Of a stretch of 32,355 bases of DNA, positions 1 to 7,740 are shown piece after piece. Both the position numbers and the translations under genes were made by a program. Numbering within the stretch: the stretch's first letter is position 1; the number at the start of each line of letters is the position of its first letter. The notes under the pieces are model-generated. The model was not told the DNA's origin and made no database searches. It saw only the letters and a program-made list of their open reading frames with translations. This DNA is from Pseudomonadota bacterium (lineage in GTDB: Bacteria; Pseudomonadota; Alphaproteobacteria; Caulobacterales; Caulobacteraceae), in contig JAEYAO010000044.1 of NCBI GenBank assembly GCA_023456105.1, positions 1 through 32,355 on the forward strand, in the 5' to 3' direction.

Positions 1-56
1 AGAACCTGCGCAAACTGGCCAAACTGATCCCGCCGCTGACGCCAGCGACCGCGTGA
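1..56 (+). CDS. C-terminal end of a protein, possibly a transposase (partial)
   Basis: Reading from base 3, an open frame codes for NLRKLAKLIPPLTPATA and ends at TGA 54-56; the rest lies upstream of the window. The NLRKLAKL-type ending resembles the last residues of DDE transposases, and the DNA just after it (about 100-125) contains a T-rich stretch of the kind found at insertion-sequence ends. Neither point is decisive. It would suit the recombinase cassette that follows, but with 17 residues the identity is a guess. Confidence 0.35.
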   Translation, partial: NLRKLAKLIPPLTPATA

Positions 57-190
57 GGCGGGAGAGAACCGCCGCGTCCGTTACTGGCGGCGACCTCAGC
101 AGCCGCCTTTTTCAACGAAATCGGCGCCAACCCGACTTTCCACGCGTCTCGCCCTCGACTTCCTGGTCGAAGGAAGCCCGTGTGGAGGCC

Positions 191-400
191 ATGACCGAGA
201 GTGAAGACGATGACCCCCGACCCCGGCATTTGGAAGACATGATGTTGTCGGCGATCTGGACGCGGCTGGAGCAGGCGGGGGACCTGGCCACGGCCTCCGA
301 CGTGATGGCTGCCCTGCCAGATGTGGCGGCGCTCGCGGATGAGACGGCCATATTGGCCCGCGCCCTGGAACTCCTTCGGCGGACAGAATCCGAAGGCTGA
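191..400 (+). CDS. Hypothetical protein, 69 aa, acidic
   Basis: I do not recognise this protein. The frame is open further upstream (to 53), but the ATG at 191 follows a purine-rich GTGTGGAGG-type sequence and gives a sensible small protein starting MTESEDDDPRPRHLEDM. The first 20 residues are strongly acidic; the remainder looks helical (SAIWTRLEQAGDLATASDVMAAL...ILARALELLRR). There is no signal peptide, membrane segment or metal-binding cysteine. It precedes the DUF3489-DUF2924-recombinase cassette by 81 bases on the same strand, so it may be part of the same accessory unit or a small regulator of it. That is inferred from position only. Confidence 0.5.
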   Translation: MTESEDDDPRPRHLEDMMLSAIWTRLEQAGDLATASDVMAALPDVAALADETAILARALELLRRTESEG

Positions 401-481
401 GATTTCTCCTTCTTCCATTGGACTTGGCGGCGGAAGCAAGCGTTGGTCGCTCCACCGCAAGGGTGCGGATGGAGAGAAATC

Positions 482-733
482 ATGAACCAGAACAATATGA
501 AGCCGGCTGGCGAAGGTGCGTCACAGCCCGCGCGCTTCAGCAAGATCAGCCAGGTGGTCGCCCTACTGCGCCGCCCCGAAGGCGCCACGGCGGCTCAGAT
601 CATGGCGGCGACCGGCTGGCAGGCCCACAGCGTGCGCGGCGCCATCGCCGGGCAGATTCGCAAGAAGCTGGGCCTGACGGTCGCGACCGAGAAGGTCGGG
701 GGCCTGACCGTCTATCGCATCACGGCCGCCTGA
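482..733 (+). CDS. DUF3489 domain protein (small winged-helix-like protein)
   Basis: The 83-residue product matches the DUF3489 pattern: a short tail, then RFSKISQVVALLRRPEGAT, AAQIMAATGWQAHSVRGAI and a C-terminal GLTVYRI strand (about residues 30-83). Alternating helices followed by a beta hairpin suggest a winged-helix DNA-binding fold. The role is not established for the family. The ATG at 482 is chosen over the upstream ATG at 443 because GGAGAG lies just before it. The stop overlaps the next start (ATGA, 733), so it is translationally coupled to the DUF2924 gene and then the recombinase. It may bind DNA to regulate the recombinase or specify its target; this is inference. Confidence 0.8.
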   Translation: MNQNNMKPAGEGASQPARFSKISQVVALLRRPEGATAAQIMAATGWQAHSVRGAIAGQIRKKLGLTVATEKVGGLTVYRITAA

Positions 734-1146
734 TGGCGGAAGACACGGTGACCCTGGAGGGCCTGCGGGCGGAATGGCGGGACAAGTTCATGACCGCTCC
801 GCCAAAGCTCAGATCCCGCGACCTGATGGCGCGGGAGATCGCCTATCGCGAACAGGTCGCCCGCGAGGGCGGCCTGTCCCGGACGATGGAACAGCGCCTG
901 GCCAGGTTGGCGGAGCGGTTCGCCGAGGACGAGGCCTACCAGCCGTCCCAGGCCCCGAGGATTAAGCCCGGTAGCTGCTTCGTGAAGGACTGGCGAGGCG
1001 AACGCCATGAGGTCTGGGTGAAGGAGGAAGGCTTCAACTACCGGGGTAGGGACTTCGCTTCCCTCAGTCAGGTCGCCTTCGCCATCACCGGCACCAAGTG
1101 GAACGGACCGGCCTTCTTCGGTCAGAGGAAAGCGGGGCGGCCATGA
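733..1146 (+). CDS. DUF2924 domain protein
   Basis: The 137-residue protein has the DUF2924 layout. Residues 1-75 are helical and charged (LRAEWRDKF...RSRDLMAREIAYREQ). The C-terminal half carries GSCFVKDWRGERHEVWVKEE, then the conserved YRGRDFASLSQVAFAITGTK and WNGPAFFG. This block resembles small modified-DNA or DNA-binding modules of the RAMA type, a similarity I infer by eye. DUF2924 genes are commonly found directly upstream of serine recombinases in alphaproteobacteria, as here. It overlaps the DUF3489 stop by one base at 733 and the recombinase start by four (1143-1146). A longer in-frame start at 418 is unlikely because it would run through the DUF3489 gene. Confidence 0.82.
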   Translation: MAEDTVTLEGLRAEWRDKFMTAPPKLRSRDLMAREIAYREQVAREGGLSRTMEQRLARLAERFAEDEAYQPSQAPRIKPGSCFVKDWRGERHEVWVKEEGFNYRGRDFASLSQVAFAITGTKWNGPAFFGQRKAGRP

Positions 1147-2753
1147 AAGCCCTCCGCTGCGCCATCTACACCCGTAAATCCACCGAGGAGGGGCTGGAAC
1201 AGGGCTTCAACAGCCTGCACGCCCAGCGGGAGGCCTGCGAGGCCTATGTCCTGTCCCAGGCCGGCGAAGGCTGGCAGGCCCTGCCCAGGGAATATGACGA
1301 CGGCGGCTATTCCGGCGGCAGCATGGAGCGACCGGGGCTGAAGCAACTCATGGCCGACATCGCCAAGGGCGAGATCGACATCGTGGTGGTCTACAAGGTG
1401 GACCGCCTGACCCGGTCGCTGCCGGACTTCGCCAAGATGGTGGAGGCCTTCGACGCCAGGGGCGTCAGCTTCGTCTCGGTGACCCAGGCCTTTAACACCA
1501 CCAACAGCATGGGACGGCTGACCCTGAACGTGCTGCTGTCCTTCGCCCAGTTCGAGCGGGAGGTCACGGCCGAGCGGATCCGAGACAAGATCGCGGCGTC
1601 CAAGGCCAAGGGCATGTGGATGGGAGGGCCGCCGCCGCTGGGATACGATGGCGTGGACCACAGGCTGATCCCGAACGCCGATGAGGCGCCCACGGTCAGG
1701 ATGATGTTCGAGCGATACCTCGAACTGCGCTCGGTCCTGGAACTACAGGCCGAACTGAGGCGACAGGGCGTTCGATCCAAGCTCCGGACGACCAAGGCCG
1801 GCAAGGTTCGGGGCGGGGCCGTGATCAGTCCCGGCGCCTTGCGGCTGATCCTGATGAACCCCGTCTACAAGGGCGCGCTCAGGCACAAGGAGAAGCTGGT
1901 CGAGGGGGCGCACGAGGCGATAGTGCCTCCCGAGACCTGGGAGGCCGTCAACGCGGCTTTGACACGACGCAGCCAATCGCTCGCCGAGGATCGCGCCCGG
2001 GGAACCAGCGGCCTTCTCTGCGGCATCCTGAAGGATGACCGGGGGCATACGATGCGGCCGGTGCATACCAAGGGGAAGGCTGGCCAGCGTTACCGGTTTT
2101 ACTCCTCGGTCGCCCTGGAAAATGGAAGGAAGGACGAGGCCGGTAGCGTGACGCGAATCTCCGCCGGGGTGATCGAGGCCTTCGTCGCCAACAGGATCCT
2201 TCCGGCGCTCGATCCAGCCTGGAGGCTGGACGCCGAGCCCGACCAGCGTTTGAGAACCGCCATGGCCAAGGTCACCCTGGGCGAGACTCAGGTTCGTATC
2301 CTGACGGCCAAGGGAGCGATTCCTGGTGACCGAACGATCCAGGGCGCCGAACGAGAGGAGCGGGCCGATGGCGAGATCGAGTGGATCCTGCCGGTCCGGC
2401 TGAAGCACCGGCACAACGCGGTCTTGATCGAGGCCGAGGGACAATCCCCAACGGCCGCCAATCGGATCGATCGCGCCCTGGTCAGGGCCGTCGCCATGGC
2501 CAGGCGATGGACGGCCGACCTCAGGACCGGTCGTCATGGATCGACCGCCCAACTGGCCAAGGCCGAGAATCTCTGTGTTCGCTACCTCGGCCAGATCCTG
2601 CCCCTGGCCTACATGGCGCCGGATCTGGTGGAGCAGATCATCGCGGGACGTCAGCCCCAGGCCCTGTCACTCGGCGCCTTGATCGCCCATCCCTTCCCGA
2701 TGGATTGGAACGAGCAGCGCAGGCTGTTCATGGCCATCGGCGCGGTCGGCTAG
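1143..2753 (+). CDS. Large serine recombinase (resolvase/invertase N-terminal domain)
   Basis: The 536-residue protein has a serine recombinase catalytic domain at about residues 4-155, with nucleophile Ser13 in AIYTRKSTEEG, the YKVDRLTRS segment and FAQFEREVTAERIRDKI. A Recombinase (PF07508-type) domain follows at about 175-285 (GYDGVDHRLIPNADEA...LILMNPVYKG). The usual Cys4 zinc ribbon is replaced by LLCGILKDDRGHTM, retaining only one cysteine, typical of the subfamily linked to DUF2924. The ATG at 1143 (CGGGGCGGCC just upstream) overlaps the DUF2924 stop; an earlier frame start at 1098 is unlikely. Arginine is often AGG, unlike core genes such as hisC, which suggests transfer. It should cut and rejoin DNA at specific att-like sites, which are not identified here. 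Confidence 0.9.
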   Translation: MKALRCAIYTRKSTEEGLEQGFNSLHAQREACEAYVLSQAGEGWQALPREYDDGGYSGGSMERPGLKQLMADIAKGEIDIVVVYKVDRLTRSLPDFAKMVEAFDARGVSFVSVTQAFNTTNSMGRLTLNVLLSFAQFEREVTAERIRDKIAASKAKGMWMGGPPPLGYDGVDHRLIPNADEAPTVRMMFERYLELRSVLELQAELRRQGVRSKLRTTKAGKVRGGAVISPGALRLILMNPVYKGALRHKEKLVEGAHEAIVPPETWEAVNAALTRRSQSLAEDRARGTSGLLCGILKDDRGHTMRPVHTKGKAGQRYRFYSSVALENGRKDEAGSVTRISAGVIEAFVANRILPALDPAWRLDAEPDQRLRTAMAKVTLGETQVRILTAKGAIPGDRTIQGAEREERADGEIEWILPVRLKHRHNAVLIEAEGQSPTAANRIDRALVRAVAMARRWTADLRTGRHGSTAQLAKAENLCVRYLGQILPLAYMAPDLVEQIIAGRQPQALSLGALIAHPFPMDWNEQRRLFMAIGAVG

Positions 2754-2787
2754 ACCCGACCCTTCCTCACGATCGGAGACTTAAATC

Positions 2788-2811
2788 CCGCCGCCGGTCC
2801 TCCGGCGGCGG
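2788..2811 (+). terminator. Hairpin after the recombinase gene
   Basis: A perfect 10-bp GC stem (CCGCCGCCGG / CCGGCGGCGG) with TCCT loop begins 34 bases after the recombinase stop. No T-run follows, so it is either a weak intrinsic terminator or an mRNA 3' stabiliser. Confidence 0.5.
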
Positions 2812-2977
2812 CTCGGTTCGGGCTAACCCTTCTCCGCGGACACCTGCGGCCAAACCCGGAAGTGGAAACATGGGCCTGGAGAATGGGGCGGGGAACAGCC
2901 GGCCAAACCGCGCGGAAATCCTCTCCACGGCGGGATTGGCGTCCGCGTTAACCGTCTAACTGTCTGAAAAGAGTGGC

Positions 2978-3020
2978 CAGTCTCCCCCTTCCCCGGCCGG
3001 CCGGTGAAAGGGGGAGACTG
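2978..3020 (-). terminator. Terminator of the tRNA-Ala gene
   Basis: A 13-bp perfect inverted repeat (arms 2978-2990 and 3008-3020) begins three bases after the encoded CCA end of the tRNA. Read on the minus strand, it is followed within about ten bases by CTTTTC. The 17-base loop contains a second GGCCGG palindrome. Confidence 0.75.
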
Positions 3021-3022
3021 AT

Positions 3023-3098
3023 TGGTGGAGCTAAGCGGAGTCGAACCGCTGCCCTCTTGAATGCCATTCAAGCGCTCTACCAACTGAGCTATAGCCCC
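3023..3098 (-). tRNA. tRNA-Ala, anticodon GGC
   Basis: The minus strand folds into a standard 76-base cloverleaf. The acceptor stem is GGGGCTA/TAGCTCC with one G-T pair; the D stem is GCTC/GAGC; the anticodon stem is CTTGA/TCAAG with loop ATGGCAT, giving anticodon GGC. The variable loop is AGGGC, the T arm is AGCGG-TTCGACT-CCGCT, and the CCA end is encoded. It reads GCC/GCT alanine codons. Its 3' end faces the recombinase cassette, the orientation in which integrated elements often sit beside tRNA genes. Confidence 0.97.
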
Positions 3099-3157
3099 GG
3101 ACCTTTCGGTCTGGTGTCGCCCGGTTCGTCTTGCGACGGCCCCCGGCGAGGCGGCGG

Positions 3158-3186
3158 AACCTATGTCGAAGCTTTTCGGCGATCAA
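3158..3186 (-). promoter_or_regulatory. Candidate promoter of tRNA-Ala
   Basis: On the minus strand, TTGATC (3186-3181) and TAGGTT (3163-3158) are separated by 17 bases, about 60 bases upstream of the tRNA 5' end. The match to the -35/-10 consensus is partial. Confidence 0.35.
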
Positions 3187-3203
3187 GCCTGTTTCGACAT
3201 TTA

Positions 3204-3231
3204 TTTTCGGCCGGGTTCCAGGGGCCGAAAA
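3204..3231. other. Hairpin between tRNA-Ala and the TIGR02300 gene
   Basis: TTTTCGGCC and GGCCGAAAA form a 9-bp inverted repeat around a 10-base loop. T-runs precede the stem on both strands instead of following it, so it does not look like a normal terminator. The function is unknown; it could be a binding site upstream of the tRNA promoter. Confidence 0.35.
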
Positions 3232-3259
3232 GGTAGCAGAATCAATAGTCGAGCCGTTG

Positions 3260-3296
3260 TTCCGCCGCGCCTCGACTAGCGTCAGGCGCGGCGGAA
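3260..3296 (-). terminator. Hairpin after the TIGR02300 gene
   Basis: A perfect 13-bp stem (3260-3272 with 3284-3296) encloses an 11-base loop that can itself form GAC/GTC pairs. It lies 13 bases past the minus-strand stop codon. There is no clear T-run, but stem length and position suit a terminator. Confidence 0.55.
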
Positions 3297-3309
3297 GCAA
3301 GCGAAAAGA

Positions 3310-3771
3310 TCAGTCGTCGTCCTTGGACGGCTTGGCGATCTCGTCGTCGAAGGAGTCGTCGTCCTCGTCCTCGATGAAGGGCACGGAGTCATCGTCGTCG
3401 TCGGTCAGGACATCGTCGTCGTCGCCGTCGGTCGAGCCCATGCCGGGTTCTTCCGATGCGTCGCTCGGGGTGTCCTCGTCATCATCGGGCGTCAGGATCG
3501 GCTCGTGGCCTTCCTCGTCGATCTCGGGAGCGCGGACGGTCTCGTCCTCTTCCTCGTCGTCGCCTTCGGCCTTCTTGTCGACGACCTGATCCTCGGCCTC
3601 GTCATCGGCGGGATAGCCCGGACGGGTGCGACGGCTGCGCAGCTTCAGCGCCTCTTCCGGATCGAAGTCGGTGGAGCATTTAGGGCAGTGGGCGGGGCGG
3701 CGGTTCAGGTCGTAGAACTTTGCCTGACAATTGGGGCAGACCTGCTTGGCGCCCAGTTCGGGATTGGCCAC
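3310..3771 (-). CDS. TIGR02300 family protein (zinc ribbon with acidic tail)
   Basis: The 153-residue protein begins VANPELGAKQVCPNCQAKFY and continues DLNRRPAHCPKC, the TIGR02300 signature; the two CxxC pairs (about residues 11-14 and 29-32) should bind zinc. From about residue 75 it is a long Asp/Glu-rich low-complexity tail ending KPSKDDD. The GTG at 3771 is chosen because homologues start at this ANPELG block; the frame stays open to 3834 with an unrelated extension. No function is established. The gene is usually divergent from aroA, as here (126-bp shared upstream region), suggesting housekeeping. The charged, probably disordered tail could contact basic partners or ribosomes; this is speculation. 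Confidence 0.88.
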   Translation of the reverse strand: MANPELGAKQVCPNCQAKFYDLNRRPAHCPKCSTDFDPEEALKLRSRRTRPGYPADDEAEDQVVDKKAEGDDEEEDETVRAPEIDEEGHEPILTPDDDEDTPSDASEEPGMGSTDGDDDDVLTDDDDDSVPFIEDEDDDSFDDEIAKPSKDDD

Positions 3772-3897
3772 GGCGATACTTTCAACAGGTGGAATTCGGG
3801 GCGGTCCCTTGCCACCCCACGGGGCCGCTGTCAAAAGCGATCTTCGCGCCGCCCGCCCGGCCGATCCCCTGATGACCAGCTTTCACGCGGGCCCGCC

Positions 3898-5205
3898 ATG
3901 ACCTCTCACCTCACCGCGCGACGATCCCAGGCCCTGAGCGGTCGGGTGTGTGCGCCGGGCGACAAGTCGATCTCGCACCGCGCGCTGATCCTGGGCGGCA
4001 TGGCGCAGGGCGTGACCGAGATCGAGGGGCTGCTGGAGGGCGACGACATCCTGGCCACCGCCCGCGCCGTGGAGGCCTTCGGCGCCGGCGTGGAGCGTCT
4101 GGGCCCCGGCCGCTGGCGCGTGATGGGGAAAGGCGGCTTCGAGACGCCGGTGGACGTCATCGACTGCGGTAATGCGGGCACCGGCGTTCGCCTGTTGATG
4201 GGGGCTGCGGCGGGATACGGCCTGACGGCGACCTTCGACGGCGACGCGAGCCTGCGCAAGCGGCCGATGAAGCGGGTGACGGCGCCGCTCCGCCGGATGG
4301 GCGCGCGCTTCGGCTGGCTGGCCGGCGAGGACCGGTTGCCGGTCACCCTGACCGGCGGAGCCCTGACGGCTATCGACCACGAGCAGCAGGTGGCCTCGGC
4401 CCAGGTCAAGTCGGCCATCCTGCTGGCCGGGCTGAATGCGGACGGCGTCACCTCGGTGCTGGAGCCGGAAAAGAGCCGCGACCACACCGAGCGCATGCTG
4501 CGCGCCTTCGGCGCCGAGGTGGGCGTAGAGCCCGCGGGCGATGGCTGGCGCGTGACGCTGAAGGGCGGGCAAGGCCTGCGAGGAAGAGGCGTGGCCGTGC
4601 CGGGCGACCCGTCCTCGGCCGCCTTTCCACTGGCCGCCGGGCTGATCACGCCGGAGTCGGAGGTGACGGTTGAGGGCGTGATGCTGAATCCCCTTCGCAC
4701 CGGCCTGTTCGACACCTGGATCGAAATGGGTGCGGACCTGACGATCTCGAACCGCCGTGAGGCCGGCGGCGAAGAGGTCGGCGACATCACCGCGCGCCAT
4801 TCAAACCTCAAGGGCGTGGTCGTGCCTGAGGCGCGCGCCGCCTCCATGATCGACGAATATCCGATCCTGGCCGCCACGGCCGCCTTCGCCGCCGGCCAGA
4901 CGGTGATGCGCGGCGTCGGCGAGATGCGCGTCAAGGAAAGCGATCGCATCGCCCTGATGGTCGCCGGCCTGGGCAGCTGCGGCGTCGCGGTGGAGGAGGA
5001 GCCGGAAGGCTTCATCGTCACGGGAGGTCCGGTCAGAGGCGGAGCCGTCGTTCGTACCGCCCACGACCACCGCATCGCCATGAGCCACCTGGTGCTGGGC
5101 CTCGCGGCGGACGCGCCCGTCTCCGTCGACGACCCTGGCATGATCGCCACCAGCTTCCCCGGCTTTGTCGAGATGATGCGCGGCTTGGGCGGGGGCGTCG
5201 CATGA
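3898..5205 (+). CDS. aroA: 3-phosphoshikimate 1-carboxyvinyltransferase (EPSP synthase)
   Basis: Transfers enolpyruvate from PEP to shikimate-3-phosphate in the cytoplasmic shikimate pathway. Visible motifs include GDKSISHR (residues 21-28), GNAGTGVR (91-98), GDASLRKRPM, SAQVKSA, RDHTERML, PGDPSSAAFPL and RVKESDR. At 435 residues it is a normal length. RDHTE and the overall sequence resemble the alphaproteobacterial class II enzymes, but the residue matching Ala100 of the CP4 enzyme is Gly94, the glyphosate-sensitive form. The ATG at 3898 is chosen because the family N-terminus starts here; no good ribosome binding site precedes it. The stop overlaps cmk by four bases (ATGA). Confidence 0.97.
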   Translation: MTSHLTARRSQALSGRVCAPGDKSISHRALILGGMAQGVTEIEGLLEGDDILATARAVEAFGAGVERLGPGRWRVMGKGGFETPVDVIDCGNAGTGVRLLMGAAAGYGLTATFDGDASLRKRPMKRVTAPLRRMGARFGWLAGEDRLPVTLTGGALTAIDHEQQVASAQVKSAILLAGLNADGVTSVLEPEKSRDHTERMLRAFGAEVGVEPAGDGWRVTLKGGQGLRGRGVAVPGDPSSAAFPLAAGLITPESEVTVEGVMLNPLRTGLFDTWIEMGADLTISNRREAGGEEVGDITARHSNLKGVVVPEARAASMIDEYPILAATAAFAAGQTVMRGVGEMRVKESDRIALMVAGLGSCGVAVEEEPEGFIVTGGPVRGGAVVRTAHDHRIAMSHLVLGLAADAPVSVDDPGMIATSFPGFVEMMRGLGGGVA

Positions 5206-5846
5206 GGCTCGTCATCGCCGTGGACGGTCCGGCTGCGTCGGGCAAGGGAACGATCGCCGGCCGACTGGCGCGCGAGTACCGGCTGCCGCATCTGGACACG
5301 GGCCTGTTGTATCGCGCGGTGGGGCTGAAGGTGCTCGAGACGGGCGGCTCGCTGGACGACGCCGAGGCGGCGGAAGCGGCGGCGAGGGGGCTGGACGCCC
5401 GCAGCCTGTCGGACGATCCCCGCCTGACGACCGGCGAGGCGGGGGAGGCCGCCAGCCGGGTGGCGGGTCATCCCGGCGTGCGCGCCGCGCTGCTGAGGCT
5501 GCAGCAGGACTTCGCCGCGCAAGCCGGCGGCGCCGTGCTGGACGGCCGCGACATTGGCACGGTGATCGCACCGGGCGCGTCCGCCAAGCTGTTCGTCACC
5601 GCCACGCCCGAGGTGAGGGCGACCCGGCGCTGGAAGCAGCTGACCGCGCGTGGCGACGACATCGCCTTTGAAGACATGCTGGCCGATATTCAGCGCAGAG
5701 ACGAGCGCGACGCCGGCCGGGGCGCCGCCCCCATGGTGCAGGCGCAAGACGCGGCCTTGCTGGACACCACCGACATGGGTATAGAGGCGGCCTTCGATGC
5801 GGCCCGCCGTATCGTCGAGGCGGCGCGCGCCCGGCACGGTCTCTGA
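5202..5846 (+). CDS. cmk: Cytidylate kinase
   Basis: Phosphorylates CMP and dCMP to their diphosphates for nucleic acid synthesis, in the cytoplasm. The 214 residues include the P-loop DGPAASGKGT (8-17), HLDTGLLYRAVG, the GRDIGTVI motif of the CMP-binding region (about 110) and the lid segment RRDERDAGR (about 166). Length is typical for the family. It overlaps the aroA stop (ATGA) and uses GGGCGGGGG inside the aroA end as ribosome binding site, so the two are translationally coupled. rpsA follows after 162 bases, the usual alphaproteobacterial order. Confidence 0.97.
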   Translation: MRLVIAVDGPAASGKGTIAGRLAREYRLPHLDTGLLYRAVGLKVLETGGSLDDAEAAEAAARGLDARSLSDDPRLTTGEAGEAASRVAGHPGVRAALLRLQQDFAAQAGGAVLDGRDIGTVIAPGASAKLFVTATPEVRATRRWKQLTARGDDIAFEDMLADIQRRDERDAGRGAAPMVQAQDAALLDTTDMGIEAAFDAARRIVEAARARHGL

Positions 5847-6008
5847 CCAGCCCCGGCAAATCCAACGCACCGGTTCTCGGACTTTCCGCGGGCGTTCTGA
5901 GCGATCCTGTCGCCCTCGCATCCTGACGACCTGCCTATCCTTTCTGTCCACCTCGCGCGGGGCCGCATGGCCGCGCGCCGCAACCCCATCGGAAGCCTAA
6001 ACCGCTAC

Positions 6009-7711
6009 ATGACCGACACTCTCTCCCCCTCGCGCGACGATTTCGCCGCGCTGCTCGACGAACAACTGCAGGGCCGCGACCTCGGCGAAGGCCAGGTCGT
6101 CCACGGCCGCGTCGTCGGCATCGAAAAGGACATCGTCATCATCGACGTGGGCCTGAAGACCGAAGGCCGCATCGCCATGCGCGAGTTCGGCCAGGGCGAA
6201 GGCGCCGTCCTGCCCAAGATCGGCGACAACGTCGAAGTCTATCTGGAGCGCGTCGAGAACGCCCTGGGCGAAGCGGTCATCAGCCGCGACAAGGCTCGCC
6301 GCGAGGAGGCCTGGACCCGCCTGGAAGGCGTGTTCGCCGAAGGCCAGCCGGTCAACGGCGCGATCGTCGGTCGCGTCAAGGGCGGCTTCACCGTCGATCT
6401 GGGCGGCGCCTCGGCCTTCCTGCCGGGCTCGCAGGTCGACATTCGCCCGGTGCGCGACGTCGGTCCGCTGATGGGCAAGGAACAGCCCTTCGCCATCCTG
6501 AAGATGGACCGTCCGCGCGGCAACATCGTCGTGTCGCGTCGCGCCATTCTGGAAGAAGCCCGCGCCGAACAGCGCACCGAGCTGGTCGGCCAGCTGCAAG
6601 AGGGTGAAGTCCGCGACGGCGTGGTCAAGAACATCACCGACTACGGCGCCTTCGTGGACCTGGGCGGCATCGACGGCCTGCTGCACGTCACCGACATGAG
6701 CTGGAAGCGCGTGTCGCACCCGTCGCAGGTCCTGAACGTCGGCGACACCGTCAAGGTGCAGATCGTCAAGATCAACCCGGACACCCAGCGCATCAGCCTG
6801 GGCATGAAGCAGCTGCAGTCGGATCCCTGGGACGGCGTGGAAGCCAAGTACCCGGTCGGCGCCAAGTACACGGGCCGCATCACCAACATCACCGACTACG
6901 GCGCCTTTGTGGAGCTGGAAGCCGGCGTCGAGGGCCTGGTGCACGTCTCGGAAATGTCCTGACCAAGAAGAACGTCCATCCGGGCAAGATCGTCTCCACC
7001 TCGCAGGAAGTGGACGTGGTCGTGCTGGACGTCGACAGCTCCAAGCGCCGCATCTCGCTGGGCCTGAAGCAGGCGCAAGACAATCCGTGGGACGCCTTTG
7101 TCGCCAACCACCCGATCGGCTCGACCGTCGAGGGCGAAGTCAAGAACGCCACCGAGTTCGGCCTGTTCATCGGCCTGGACAACGACATCGACGGCATGGT
7201 GCACCTGTCGGACCTGGACTGGAACGTCTCGGGCGAGGAAGCCATCCAGCGCTATCGCAAGGGCGAAACCGTCAAGGCCAAGGTGCTTGACGTCGACGTC
7301 GAGAAGGAACGCGTCTCGCTGGGCATCAAGCAGCTGGGCGGTGATCCGATCGGCGAGGGCGACACCTACCGTCGCGGCCAGCAGGTCACCGTCACCGTCT
7401 CGTCGATCGAGTCGGGCGGCATCGAGGTCAAGTTCGGCGAAGACGACGCGCCGGTCACGGCCTTTGTCCGCAAGTCCGACCTGTCGCGCGACCGCAACGA
7501 GCAGCGCCCCGAGCGCTTCGCCGTGGGCGACCGCGTGGACGCCATGATCACCGCCGTGGACAAGGCCTCGCGCCGCATCTCCGTGTCGATCAAGGCGCTG
7601 GAGATGAAGGACGAACAGGAAGCCATCGAGCAGTTCGGGTCCTCGGACTCGGGCGCCTCGCTGGGCGACATCCTGGGCGCCGCGCTGAAGAACGCGGGCA
7701 ACAACTCGTAA
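6009..7711 (+). CDS. rpsA: 30S ribosomal protein S1, interrupted by a one-base frameshift
   Basis: Repairing one base gives a 567-residue S1 protein with six S1 RNA-binding repeats, which brings mRNA to the 30S subunit. The first frame (6009-6962) starts MTDTLSPSRDDFAALLDEQL and carries repeats 1-3 and half of 4. It stops at TGA 6960-6962 just after VEGLVHVSEMS; the other frame continues from 6962 with TKKNVHPGKIV and runs to TAA at 7711. Homologues have SWTKK here, so TCCTGACC is most simply TCCTGGACC with one G lost. The context is not a slippery heptamer, and the prfB-type +1 shift leads to the wrong frame. Because S1 is usually essential, a sequence error is likely. The ribosome binding site (GGAAG, 13 bases from ATG) is weak, as is usual for rpsA. 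Confidence 0.93.
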
Positions 7712-7740
7712 AAACACCCCTTGCGGGCTGTGTCTTGAAG

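Noticed and set aside
427..3303. A 16-base direct repeat (GCGGCGGAAGCAAGCG at 427-442 and 3288-3303) flanking the recombinase cassette and tRNA, considered as an att pair.
   Set aside because: In GC-rich DNA a 16-base match is not rare in a window this size, the second copy overlaps the TIGR02300 hairpin, and such an element would have to include the tRNA gene.
3131..3589. A serine-rich open reading frame on the plus strand.
   Set aside because: It is the antisense shadow of the Asp/Glu-coding tail of the TIGR02300 gene and has no ribosome binding site.
6950..6970. Programmed frameshifting as explanation for the split rpsA.
   Set aside because: No slippery heptamer or stimulatory structure typical of -1 frameshifting is evident, S1 is not known to use recoding, and a +1 shift gives the wrong frame.
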